Assembly: GCA_030278955.1 (NCBI GenBank)
Contig: JAOANR010000001.1
Span: 40,698,890 to 40,762,889, forward strand
Source: Hygrophila difformis
Lineage: Eukaryota > Streptophyta > Magnoliopsida > Lamiales > Acanthaceae
DNA length: 64,000 bases
Direction: 5' to 3'
The notes beneath the pieces are model-generated. The model ran no database searches, had not been told where the DNA came from, and saw only the letters and a list, made by a program, of their open reading frames with translations. The position numbers and the translations under genes were made by a program. This document shows positions 32,560 to 43,674 of the stretch, piece after piece. Numbering within the stretch: the stretch's first letter is position 1; each line of letters begins with the position of its first letter.

Positions 32560-33060
32560 GGGAAGAATCACACCCATTTTGAGAGATATTTGAAGGAAAT
32601 AAGTATACTTTAACCATTTCTATTTGTGATGACAATGTGGAAAAAGATGCAAACACCCATTTTGTAGTAGATAGATAATATGCACAAAGAATTTGATATT
32701 ATTAAAAAAATGTTGATATTAATTTCAGTGCGGGAAGAAATATCTCCCAGATAACTGTAGAATTGTGTTATTTCTTTGGTATTTATGTAGTGCAAAAAAT
32801 AAAGTTATAGCATTATAATTGTTCAAATTGAATTAAAGTCCCAACATATGTGGATAGCACATATCATCACATTTCATAACAACTGCACCGAAGTCGCATA
32901 ATACTGAGAAATATGTGACCACAAACCGATTCAAAAGATTTAATAAGTAAGATGAAATTGCTAGGACCAACATTGATGTTGATGATGATTATATTATGGA
33001 TGGAGATGATCATTAGGGGTTTTTGGCAAGAAGGAAAGTATCACCGAAGAAAATCAAGAA
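32560..33060 (+). repeat. Inverted-repeat partner of 26850-27300 (transposon remnant)
   Basis: Reads in plus sense what 26850-27300 reads in minus sense, including an Asp-rich NIDVDDDYIMDGDD peptide followed by a stop and LARRK. It is probably the non-transposase ORF of a Harbinger-type element, now broken. Confidence 0.6.
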
Positions 33061-34130
33061 ATAGAATATTAATATTTCATTTTATTTTTATCATTAATAA
33101 ATATTATTATTGCTTACTAGCTAGATCTTTTAAATATGCAGGTCTAATATAAATATGGTCACTAATTGATAGCATGATGACTGATGCATAATACTAAATT
33201 ATTACTTGTTCAACATATTTGTAAATTCCTTCTATATTGAAAGAATTTTGTTGGAATAAGACCTTTGGCGTATTTTGCATGCGTATCTTGCATTCTAATA
33301 CTGTTGTTTCTCTTTTTATTAATTTATTACTTAAGCATTTTGAATGTGTCTTATTTTTATACATACAAATGTCATTGAAATTTTCCTTGAGATACTAACT
33401 TTATGAATTGATTTTATTTGTTTGAGAAAGATCTCTTTATAGCAATTGCTTAATCAACTTAGGTTGTTAACTAAATTAACAAATTATGATTTTGTTTATA
33501 TATAAATATAATAATAATAATAAATAAATGAATGAATGAATAAAATGCGCAACAATATAAAGATATCTGTTTTGAGTGGAGAACATTAACAATTGGTAAA
33601 GGGATGGGAATAGCATTTGCAGACAAACCTAAGTCGGTCAAAATGTTATACTATTCCCTTAAAAGGTCTAGTGATAGGAAAACATGTACCCACCAATTTC
33701 TACCCTCCATTTATAGGTTTGGCAAAAAAAACCACCACAAACAAGACGTGACTGCAACTCATCCTTCTGCCCAAATTCTCACAACACACCCACACACACA
33801 AAAGATAATAATTTTCTTATTATTTTATGTTGATTCATGTTACCAGAAAACAACTAATAAGATAGATGCTTATCTTTGACAAAATCAATCCTTTCTGCAA
33901 TAATTTTCTACAAGTAAGTATTAATTAATTAAACCCCCTCCCCAACACACAGAAAAGTCATTTTCATCATGACTTGGCAATTGGCATAATTTCAGCAACC
34001 CAGTTTCCTACTATGGTCCATCAAGGCAGGCACGATCTTAAATAACCCCACAATGGGAAAATGATTCCCATGAATTCCAACATTAAATTTGGTACTGGAA
34101 TGTCCTATTATCCCAAATTCCACACAACCC
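33061..34130. other. Upstream region of the stress-protein gene
   Basis: AT-rich with a small AATAATAATAAATAAATGAATG repeat at about 33505-33545. No ORF is supported. It contains the promoter of the gene starting at 34231. Confidence 0.5.
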
Positions 34131-34137
34131 CAACCTT

Positions 34138-34144
34138 TATATAT
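34138..34144 (+). promoter_or_regulatory. Probable TATA box of the universal stress protein gene
   Basis: TTATATA lies about 90 bp before the proposed start codon, in otherwise C/A-rich sequence. Position fits; there is no transcript evidence. Confidence 0.4.
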
Positions 34145-34230
34145 GTATGCACATATGCATAAAAAAGTTGCAGAGAACACACATACAGAGTTTGAGGAAG
34201 TTTGTTACCTTAAAGCGAAAGCAGATAAGA

Positions 34231-35669
34231 ATGCTGGGCTTTTGTATGGGACGTGCTGCAGCAAGCGTCCATGTCTGTGTCCGTGTCCGTTCCCGTGTTC
34301 GAGTTCGGTCACCTGCTCAGCAGTATAAGAAGAAAGAAAGTTTTATCACAGCAGAGGAGAAGTCTGAGCTTTCAGATGAATATAATTTCCACACAGAGTT
34401 ACCTGAATCTGAAAGCGGGAATAGGGTCATGGTTGTGGTTGATTCCAGCACAGAGGCAAAAGGAGCTCTCGACTGGGCACTGTCCCACACCGTTCAAAGC
34501 AAGGACATACTTATTCTTCTACATGTTGCCAAACAAGGTACGAGATCAGTTCTCTTTCATTTGGTCTAGCTACCACTTGGTGTCTGTTCCCAAAATGTCA
34601 CGCAGCTTTGTCTATAACTCTATTGAAAATATGTTTAAATGTTATAGATGGGAAAGGAAATGGCGAACGTGATCAAAGGGCGTATAATCTTCTTTGCACA
34701 ACCAAAAAAATATGCCAACTAAAAAGACCAGAGGTGGGTATATATTTCTATCATAAATTCCTTCTGGCAGTAATAGTACTCTTCATAATCTACTATGGCA
34801 GCATCTGGTCATTAAAGTTATCAGCTTAATAAAGCAACAGCTTACTTTTGATAAAAGTAGGTCAATGAGACTAGCTCGAGATTGAAAAAAGAATTGGCAA
34901 GATACAGGCCCACTCATTTTAGCTGCTCAATCAAACTCCTTAAGGGGATTCACTCATAATTATACAAAAAAATTCTAAAGAAGCAATTGAATAGCTTAAT
35001 AAGGCACAATCTAAAAATGGGCTCAACTTGTCAATGACTAGCTTGAGCTTGACAAAAATAAATTAATTTAACATTGTTAATATCTTATGTAATTACAGAG
35101 CAAGCGCAACTTCTACTCATTAAGAAGCTCAACTCATTTAACAACCTTATATCCATACGCCACTCCTCCTTCCATGCAAAACTATATTTACATACAATAC
35201 AACAAAAATGCCACATATAAATGTCATGCTAACATCAGCCACTCCTCGTTAGTTCCGTACAACAAAAGTGCAACATCAGCCAATGAAGCAAGTTTTCTAT
35301 CAACCATATAAATGTCATGCTAACACACTAAACACAGATTTCTATGAAAGTGATATTTAAATTAGTCCTTTTGTACTTAACTAGGTGCATGTTGAGATGG
35401 CATTCTGCGAAGGGAAGGAAAAGGGAGCAACAATTGTGGAAGAAGCAAAACGACTGGGAGTATCACTGCTAGTCCTGGGACACCAAAAGCAGTCATTCTT
35501 AAGACATCTAAAGACAATATGGTCAAGGAAAAGATGCAAAAGCAGGGTTGTTGATTACTGCATTCAAAATGCTAATTGCATGACAATTGCGGTAAGAAGG
35601 AAAAACAAGAAATATGGAGGATATTTAATCACAACAAAACGACACAAGAATTTTTGGCTACTGGCCTAG
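34231..35669 (+). CDS. Universal stress protein (UspA-like) family gene, three exons
   Basis: Exons: 34231-34537, 34648-34733, 35385-35669. Introns have GT-AG borders (CAAG|GTACG...TATAG|AT; GAG|GTGGG...CTAG|GTG). The phases join to 225 codons ending TAG at 35667-35669. Residues about 60-105 open with RVMVVVDSSTEAKGALDWAL, the first beta strand and helix of the Usp fold with the D that contacts ATP, and continue ILILLHV. The last exon has EEAKRLGVSLLVLGHQKQS and CMTIAVRRK, the second half of the fold with a degenerate G-x2-G-x9-G(S/T) loop, so ATP binding is uncertain. The Arg-rich N-terminus (MGRAAASVHVCVRVRSRV) has no clear targeting signal. An upstream in-frame ATG at 34147 would add 28 residues; I prefer 34231 because the TATA at 34138 makes 34147 too close. 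It converges with the carrier gene at 36738. The biochemical role of plant members is mostly unknown. Confidence 0.85.
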
Positions 35670-36737
35670 TGATACAATTGCAGAAATAAACCAAGCTTTT
35701 GGGGGCATAGGAACATTTAAAGCAGAATGCATTTCATTCCATGTATCAGGTCACCAGAAAAGAAACAGAAATGGCAAACGGACAGTGCATTTGATATACA
35801 GGGACTTCATTTTTTTTTTTTTCTTTTTTTGGCCCAGAACACAGGTAGACGATACTTCCTTTGATAGAAAACTAGAATTTCAATTTATAATACTGTTACC
35901 TTATAAGTTCAGAGCACATCATCACAAGCAAGACCTGGAAGAACAAATGCAGTGATGTTAAGCATAAGTGTGGTGTTACAAACCATTCCAAAGAGGGTAC
36001 GTGAGAGCAAGAATGAGAAAAACTGTACCTTTTCGATGTATGCATATATCAGAACTTCAATTTGGTGAGAGGCATATTATTTTAAAAAAAAAGTCAAACA
36101 ATTACTAGAAATTTCAACTTCTGCATGCAGCATTCGAGTGGCATATTTCAAAACCATTAACTTATCTCTAGCCTAAAATAGAAAGAATTGAACTCCTGAA
36201 ATTGCATTAGAGAAATAATGGATGCACAGCTTATTGTTCACATCAGTAAATCTGACAGAATTAAGAAAAATTCTAACAAGTACAACAAAAATAAGTTGCA
36301 AAATCTACCTTAAGTTCAGCTTCTTGCCAAAAAAAAAAAAAAAAAAAATCTTTATGTCAAATGGCAGAATCAATCAGTATATGTTTCGCTATAAGGAACT
36401 GTACAGGTAACACCAAGATTATTTCTTACTATACAACACAATATTCATCCATGCTTGAGCATGCAAGAATAGTTGGAAAAAACTAATTAGAAACCAATTT
36501 ATGTTCACTTCAATCTGAAATAGAGCAAGTTCCACTTTTCTTCTTTGCTGAAAGCTGAATCCCCCAACCTTATTTCACCCAGGTATCAGTTATGTATAAG
36601 CCAATATATTTCTGTCTCCATGACTTGAGTTTCTTTTCCATGGTCCAGCAATTATAATTAAGACCTTTGTTAAGGTTTTGAGCAGCACCCGGCCCTTGAA
36701 TTGATCAATACAACAATGCAAAGCAATGCAACTCATA
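35670..36737. other. 3' intergenic region between convergent genes
   Basis: Holds the 3' UTRs of both genes. There is a T-run at about 35810-35828 and an A-run at about 36328-36348. No additional gene is seen. Confidence 0.6.
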
Positions 36738-38636
36738 TCATTTAAGAGCTGTCTGAGAGTTAAAGCCATAATGAGGTCTGTATACAATTCTGCACAGTTG
36801 ATCATATCCAGCAAGTACTCCAGCCCCCGCCACACCAAGTAGCATGTTGGCTGTCACTCCTCTAAATAGAGCCTTAAAGCCTTCTGCATGAACAATTTCT
36901 TGGAATGCATGAATGGCACTGCGATACTTTACTGGTTGTCCAGAGGTCAACATCATTCTTCGTCGTACAGTGTCAAATGGGTAGGCACAGACCCCTGAAA
37001 CAGTGGTCACACTCCAACCCAAACAAAAGCAAGCAAAAAAATTGTCCTGAAAAATAGAATATCATTTTTCTTGGTCCATGTTAAACTAATAAACAAAGTG
37101 GATATCAGCATCAGCATCTAAATTTTTATCCCAAATTGTGGGGGTCAGGTAAAAGCTATGTTTTTCTTATATAGAGGAAGAGCAAGACAAAAAGGTGATG
37201 GACATAGAAACTTAAAATGAAGGAAATAGATTACTGAATTAGTTCAAATATTTCAGAACTTGTAACGGACCAGGTTTAGTGCACAAAATATACCCCAAGA
37301 ACCTGTGGGGCAATTATGTAATAAACTATGATATAAAAAACCGGTGAAAACTTTAATATAAAGTGGCACTAGAAATAGAGGCACTCACCTGAAATGCTCC
37401 GGCCAAAACAATAGGCTTCATGGTATCATAAATCCCAAAATACATTCCTCGGTAAAGTGTAATTCCCAATACTGAGACCCCAAACCCTCGATAGAGACCT
37501 GGGATTCCATCTGTAGATAAGGTTTTATAATAAACATCTTTTAGCCCATTGAATTGGGGTTTTCCATTGATAGAGAACTGCCTAGAATCAGTGCCTAAAC
37601 GAGTTCGTGCGTAATCTAGGTGATATAGAAACAACGAAGTTGTAGCACCAGCAGCACTTCCCGAAGCAACATTTCCAGCAAACCATTTGACATAGCCATC
37701 TCTCTCCTTTGAACAACCAAGGAGGCTTTTGAAGTAGCCTTTAAATGCAAAATTGAATGCCTGCACAATATTATATGAATAACACAAATCATAAAGAAAC
37801 TCAAAAACCAGAACAAAAGAAATTGCAGCATGATAAAGTATGAAGTTGTCCCCATCTGTATCTTAGGATGTAAACACATTCAAGTCACATTGTTAATCAT
37901 TTAAAATATAGAGCATTTTATTTCTTTTGCACATATCCCATATATGGCCATATCCCAGTCACTTATGAACTTCAAGTTTGGGACTATAGATTATAACTTT
38001 CACTTCAACAATTCAAATTTTGCAGGCCGAACAGGCAACTTATAAAAGCATCAAGGGTAGGCATTCATATGGAACAATTTTATAAATGATGGGGGTAAAT
38101 AAAAACAAATGAAAAACACATAATGAATCGAATAAACCTAGACGGCTAGACTAGACAACTAATAACGTGGTATATCACAAGACTTTAAAATTTCAAGATG
38201 CAAAAAGAAAAGGTCAAATTTATAAAGATTAAAAGATACCTAATTTGATACCAAAATCAGAATCTCTGAAGCTAAAGGCAGAGAATCAAACCACAAATAA
38301 AAAGAAAACTGACACAGTGGGGTAAACCCTCATAGACAAGTGATGCCATGCCTGGGTGGGAAAATATCTGATGACATTAGCCTGGTTGCCCCTCCAAAAG
38401 GAGAAAACACCCTCCTCCCTGAAGACCCTCTTGAAGCAATCACTGACCCCCACATAAGGTCTTTCAAGATGCCCTCTCTTCATTAACTCTCCTTGATTTT
38501 GCAACAAAAGTTTCACTCTCTCGATCGGAGCTGCAGCACTTTTTGCTACCACAGCTGCAGACCCTCCCATGAAGAAGTCTAGTGAAAATTTTTCAGACCG
38601 TTTTGCCATCATAGGCCCTCCCTCCCTTTCGCCCAT
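36738..38636 (-). CDS. ER-ANT1: ER-type adenine nucleotide transporter (ER-ANT1-like), three coding exons
   Basis: Exons, 5' to 3' on the minus strand: 38636-38352, 37760-37389, 37046-36738, all joined in phase 0 to give 321 codons. It is a mitochondrial-carrier-family protein with three repeats. Repeat 1 has [12 protein letters not shown] and [16 protein letters not shown]. Repeat 2 has [11 protein letters not shown], where His replaces the usual Pro, and [11 protein letters not shown]. Repeat 3 has [11 protein letters not shown], containing the RRRMM nucleotide-carrier signature, and [23 protein letters not shown]. There is no long mitochondrial presequence. The His variant, the [10 protein letters not shown] loop and overall resemblance point to ER-ANT1, which exchanges ATP and ADP across the ER membrane, rather than mitochondrial AAC. 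Intron 2 is GT-AG (CAG|GTGAGT), but intron 1 has donor CAG|GCATGG, a GC-AG intron. Start: the ATG just after a 3' splice site in the 5' UTR; the upstream frame is only the poly-Phe of a T-run. Confidence 0.9.
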
Positions 38637-38671
38637 TACCCCTGCCAAAAAGTTACCACAAAATAAACCAT

Positions 38672-38712
<41 letters not shown>

Positions 38713-39390
38713 TCAAGCTTTGAGCTTTCTATATTTGCTATCTTCATTCTCATAGATGGAACCCCAGCTAATAAAATTCAAAAAACCCGAATCAATTATG
38801 AAATTATACATGATTCTAAACAGTGGCATTAAAGTATACACTTGTCTGGTTCGGGCAAAATTCATCTGAATTACACACATATTGCATATCTTTGCAACAA
38901 ATAAAGAAAGAATAACCGGTGCCTAAATTAAAAAAGTTTAAAATTGTAAACAACATTAGAATTATAGTAATTTTCATTCTAAAACACAGTCCAACATGAG
39001 AAAATAACAAACCACAAAAACATAACTAGAACTCAAAATTAGAAAGAAAAACAAGAGAATTCGAGGGAAAAAATATAGCTTTACAAAATGACGCCAAATC
39101 AGGAAAATAAAAACGATGGAAATGACCAAATTGTAGCAAAGTTAAAACAGAGAATCGCACAAATTCTTAACATAGAAAGGGGTTCTGGATGTAGTCCACA
39201 GCACGAGAGAAAACTTACTGAATAGAAGAGAAGGCAGAAGGGCCTTGTTCTCGTCGCCAGACAGGGATAGGGAAAAGGGAACCGAGGACAATATAGAATA
39301 CAAAACGAAAGAAATCAAATTTTCCGTGCTTCAAATTTGAGAGACTTGTCGTTTAAGAAGAACGAACGAACGGAGGAGACGGCTACACAC
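38637..39390 (-). other. 5' UTR and leader intron of the carrier gene
   Basis: On the minus strand a leader exon ends ...TTCTATTCA|GTAAGTTTTC (donor at 39218). The acceptor ...CTTTTTGGCAG|GGGTA lies five bases before the ATG triplet (exon resumes at 38641). The intron of about 577 bp includes a 31-base homopolymer (38678-38708), which is T on the + display of the coding strand. Transcription probably starts between 39250 and 39390. Confidence 0.65.
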
Positions 39391-39589
39391 AATCGTTTTC
39401 GAGATATTTAAATTAATATAGTAATATTACCTAAATTCGATTTAATACATATTTTTTAAAACTAAAATTTAATACGAACTCTTCTCTAGCCAATCTTGGC
39501 TGATATGCAAAACAAATTTAATTCGAACTATTTATATTTAAATATATATAAGTTTTTACACACCAAATCACATCATCTATAATCTATAA
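39391..39589. other. AT-rich intergenic spacer
   Basis: Separates the carrier promoter from a Helitron; no feature recognised. Confidence 0.4.
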
Positions 39590-41652
39590 TCTATATAATA
39601 CGAATGTTCTATATAATAAATCCTGAATACTTTTTTGCCTGTGCAGACTCTATTGTCCTTATTAATTTTAATTAATCTTTCTTAATTTTAAGGGGTTAAT
39701 CAGTCATTATATGCTTATTTTTATATCAATGAACTTAATTAATCCACGCCAGCGCTGATTAATCATGAAGATATACCTCAACATTGATTAATCTATTTGT
39801 GCCATGTCATCAACTTTTAATACTATATTTAGATTATAAATCTATAAATCTATATATTATAAATAAATATTCAAAAAATCTTTCTATATATTTTCAAAAG
39901 ATATAAATGTTCAACAAATTATAATATATTTAATGTTTAGTAAATATTTAGTTTTTTGGCGGAACTTTAGTAAATATTATGTTAAATGTATCGATATATA
40001 TAATAAATATTGAATATTTTTTTTGTCTGTGCAGACTCTATTGCCCTTATTAATTTTAATTTATCCTTATTAATTTTAAGGGGTTAATCAATCATTATAT
40101 GCTTATTTTTAGATCAACGAACCTAATTAATCCACATCAGCGCTGATTAATTATTAAGATACACTAATTCTATTTGTGTCATTTCATCAACTTTTAATAC
40201 TATATTTATATCATAAATCTATAAATCTATATATTATAAATAAATCTTCAAAAAATCATTCTATATATTTTCAAAAGATATAAATGCTCAACAAATTGTA
40301 ATATATTTAATGTTTAGTAAATATTTAGTTTTTTTGGCGAAACTTTAGTAAATATTATGTTAAATGTATATATTATAAGTTCTCTTATTTAATATATTAT
40401 GTCCAATATATATTTTATTAGTCATATTAAAGTTTGAATCCAAAAGATTCACCTAAAAAATATAATAAATTAAAAAAAAGTAATTAATAATAACTATACT
40501 TTAGTATTCTATCAAAATTTATATTTAATAAAAAAAATTATAATCCGCTATAGTAAGATTTAATCAAATTTTAAACCCAACTTTTAGTAGGTTTAACTAT
40601 AAAATTTAATATCATTAATTTTTTTAATATAACTGTATAATAGAAAGGCAAAAATTAAATATAAAAAATATATTTTAATTATAGATATAGATATAATTAT
40701 AATTATAATTATGATATTATTAATTAACATATTTTTCGGAAACATTTTTCGGTTGAATTATTAATATTAGTATTTTAATATTTCTAATTATTTAATCTAT
40801 ATATAAGAAATTATTATTTCTTTTGAATTTTGATATGTACGGACTATGTTGTCAGTATAGATTTAATTCTTTCTTTCTAAAAAGATATTTAAAATATAAT
40901 CAATTCATTAACATTAAAAATATTGAACGATGGCTATAAAAAAGATAAAAGGGAAAAAATTTCATATCATACTAATTAAACAAATTCACATTATTCGTTA
41001 AAAATAGAAAAAAATAAAAAAGAAATACTAAACCACATCACCATTCAATTATTAGATTAGACATAATCTCATTAATTCCTATATTTTGATTAATAGTTTT
41101 GGCTTATAGCAATATTTTTACCCAAAAGCTCTAATATTTTCTTGAAGTGATCATGACGTCCAAACATGATACAAAACGTGTGAATATAAACTTTCAATCA
41201 AACATATTTGTCATTCTATTTTTCACAAAGAATAACCTAAATTGAACATTTAACATAAATATAGATATACATTACTAAACTTATCAAGTTTTCTACTTGC
41301 TCTCATTATTTTAGATATGAAAGCGAAACTATTTATATTTAGTTTTTTTAGCAGTAAAGATAATTTATTTTATGTTATGTCCACTTGGTTGTGTGTTTGA
41401 ATTTTCCTTTCATTATCTTAATCTCTCATTTATTTCCCTTTTAAATTTTTGTTAAATGCATCTAACCACCATTTTAAACAAAAGACTTTTTTTGTAAACA
41501 AGTCTGATAAGGCGGGCAAAAAGGAAAAGAAAAAGGAAAACCAAAAACACAAACAAAAGACTTTGAATTTCATGTAATCCAAAAAAATTATATTATCATT
41601 TTATATTCTCATATAAGTTCAACACCCATGCGCAGCGGGCGAAAAAATCTAG
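39590..41652 (+). mobile_element. Non-autonomous Helitron
   Basis: The 5' end A|TCTATATAATACG and the 3' end CCCATGCGCAGCGGGCG...CTAG|T give a 2063-bp element between host A and T, with no ORF. The first 400 bp contain a near-duplicate: CTGTGCAGACTCTATTG, AAGGGGTTAATCA and CAGCGCTGATTAAT recur at about 39600-39790 and 39995-40170. The same 5' sequence appears in reverse at 47790 and 50258. Confidence 0.82.
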
Positions 41653-41659
41653 TGTATAA

Positions 41660-42190
41660 AAAAAACTATTCCCTCCCTTCCACTAAGTGATGTTTGGTAT
41701 AGGGAATTACGCCTAGAGAATGAGATTTGAGCCCAATTCCCTTGTTTGGTAACAACATAGAATTGAAAATCGAGATTTGTTAGGATTCTCTTTCTCTACT
41801 TTTGTTTCTCTCTCAAAAACAGAGAATTGGAGAGAACGGCGCAAAACTATTCTCGCCATTCCTCACACCCCGAACTCCTAACCGAGCACTTCTGCCCCAG
41901 AACACCATCGTCACAACATCTTCGTCTTCTCTCCCCTCCCTGCTTCTGCCCAAAGCACAAAATTTGTTTTGTCGATTATTCTCACCAGGAAAAGAGGAGA
42001 AAAGCGTCTGCAGTCCGGCATCCGGTTTCTGCACCTGCATCTGTTCTTCGCCCACAGGTATGTTTCTCCTTCATTGGTAGTGAAACGCTATGGTAGTGTT
42101 TGGTGCAATATTTTCATTTTAATATTTTTTCTTCTCAATCTGCCTTTCTCTCTTCATCGCCCATTTGTGTCTGGTTCTGCTGGATGATTT
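41660..42190 (+). other. Leader-like sequence with a splice donor, probably transposon-derived
   Basis: A decayed CCCTCCCTTCCA MITE-like start is followed by GTTTGGTA/GGGAATT units and a 92-codon frame (41802-42080) of Ser/Pro-rich content. A CCACAG|GTATGT donor lies at about 42057. The next plausible acceptor (TATGTAG|GC) is at 46160, immediately before the Myb/SANT-like remnant, so the two may have been exons of one element before later insertions. Confidence 0.4.
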
Positions 42191-43132
42191 ATTCTTCTGA
42201 ACAGTGAATTGTGTGTAAATACAAATTTCTAAGTTTCAGCCACAATGGTGATTTATTAATTCAAATTAAGGTTGCCTAACTTTGATTTAGAACTTGATTA
42301 TTAAATGGAAGGCGCTGCAATATTATAATTTATAGTTCAAGAGAAAGGTACATACTTCATCCCACAACCTCCTATTAAACTGAAACAATCATTCAGATGC
42401 TCAGACTTGTGGCATAGTAGTTAGCTTTAAAGATTATGCTTGGGATTAAAATTTGTTATTTAAAGATTATGCTTGGGATTGTCATATCAGTGAAGGGGAT
42501 GAGAGGAATTGTCATTTTAATAGTATACTTTGGCTTAGTTTGGTAAAACTTAGAAGTTTAGATATTAGAGTTCTGAATTTTGAGTTTAAGATTTAGAGTT
42601 TAGAGATTAGAGATTGGGATTTTGTTTTTTCTTATTAAAGTGTTTGGTGTTTACTTTTAAAGTTTAGTGGTTGGAAAATAAAATTACATAATTACCCTTT
42701 AAGAGTTAATATATTATTGTTCTTTTATTATATGATATAAAGTGTTAAAAACCAAATAATTTGTGAAACTAAAAATTATAGTATTTTATTTATAAAAACT
42801 TAAAAATTTTAAATTAGATCCAAAATTTATTAATTGCTCTAAAAAAATTAAATGCCGAACAAGATACATCAAAAGCAAAAAGTAGGTAAAATATATAACC
42901 ACAATTGGTCCTGTAATTTCTTTGGGAGAGGATGTATGAAATGCAACCCAATCAAAAGGCTCATGGGCATAATAATCTCAAAAGCATACGATGACCAAAG
43001 TTCGGAGCAGGTGTTATTTTGGTGTATATAAAAAGCATATGATAACCAAAGTTCTGTGAAACAAAATTACTATTATTGTCAAAGATAAAGGAGCAGTCTT
43101 CTATACAAGAAAACCAAGTTTGAATATTAACA

Positions 43133-43289
43133 TTCTATCACCGAGAAGATCAAAAAGCTTTCCCTCATAGTATATCTCAAAATAGCTGAGCCATAGCTTG
43201 AATCTTGGATTACGATAGACAGGCTGGCGTAGATATCCGACAACATCTTCTGCTGCTCTATGAGATAATGGTTGCATGGTTCTTAGTCT
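43133..43289 (-). pseudogene. Single kinesin-13 motor-domain exon fragment
   Basis: The minus strand reads RLRTMQPLSHRAAEDVVGYL and RFKLWLSYFEIY, then EGKLFDLLGDR. This matches the kinesin-13 (MCAK-type) motor stretch that includes SYFEIY and GKLFDLL. The homology begins right after an AG acceptor-like dinucleotide and ends at GDR, so it looks like one exon. One extra residue (IYYEG instead of IYGG) is present. No other motor motif, P-loop or switch, occurs nearby. It lies about 100 bp downstream, on the same strand, of the SAMDC fragment. The product would be non-functional as a motor. Confidence 0.8.
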
Positions 43290-43384
43290 CTGGGATTAAA
43301 CCAAAACAGAACACCACATCACATAAGAGCTCTGTGTCATAATCCATTGCATGTAAATCCAAAAGTCAGCACCGAATCCCCCTT

Positions 43385-43516
43385 TTCCTCAAGACCAGAT
43401 AAGAGCACGGAGTCCCTCTTCCTCAAGATCAGCAAAAATGCTTGGCTAAAAGAAAACGATATTTCAAGCCTTTTTTCAAAACCTTCAAATCCAATGTTAG
43501 AGACTGGGACATCCAT
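43385..43516 (-). pseudogene. SAMDC: S-adenosylmethionine decarboxylase, first codons only
   Basis: Starts MDVPVSNIGFEGFEKRLEIS at 43516 and then, after a frameshift, SIFADLEEEGLRAL with a stop. This corresponds to the N-terminus of plant AdoMet decarboxylase, the polyamine-pathway enzyme that makes decarboxylated AdoMet. Only about 40 of roughly 350-360 residues are present. The catalytic Glu/Ser processing site and everything beyond are missing. The 158-bp distance from the upstream uORF stop is like that of intact genes. Confidence 0.85.
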
Positions 43517-43674
43517 TTTGAGATTGAGACCCCCTTAACAATAAAGTGAGCAGGCACGAAGGCAGCAAGAAAGAAAAAAAGGAGTGCAGATGGAAAAAAT
43601 TAAAAACTAATCACTATAAAGCTGTAGAGTTTGGCACGTCCAAAGACGTGAATTAGAAGATCACTGGAGGAATA

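Noticed and set aside
36738..38636. Mitochondrial AAC as the identity of the carrier gene
   Set aside because: No long presequence, [10 protein letters not shown] in repeat 2 and RRRMML in repeat 3 fit the ER-ANT1 subgroup better. Not excluded without alignment.
38286..38753. Upstream start for the carrier (poly-Phe N-terminus)
   Set aside because: The extension reads through a homopolymer in the 5'-UTR intron; a clear 3' splice site precedes the ATG at 38636.
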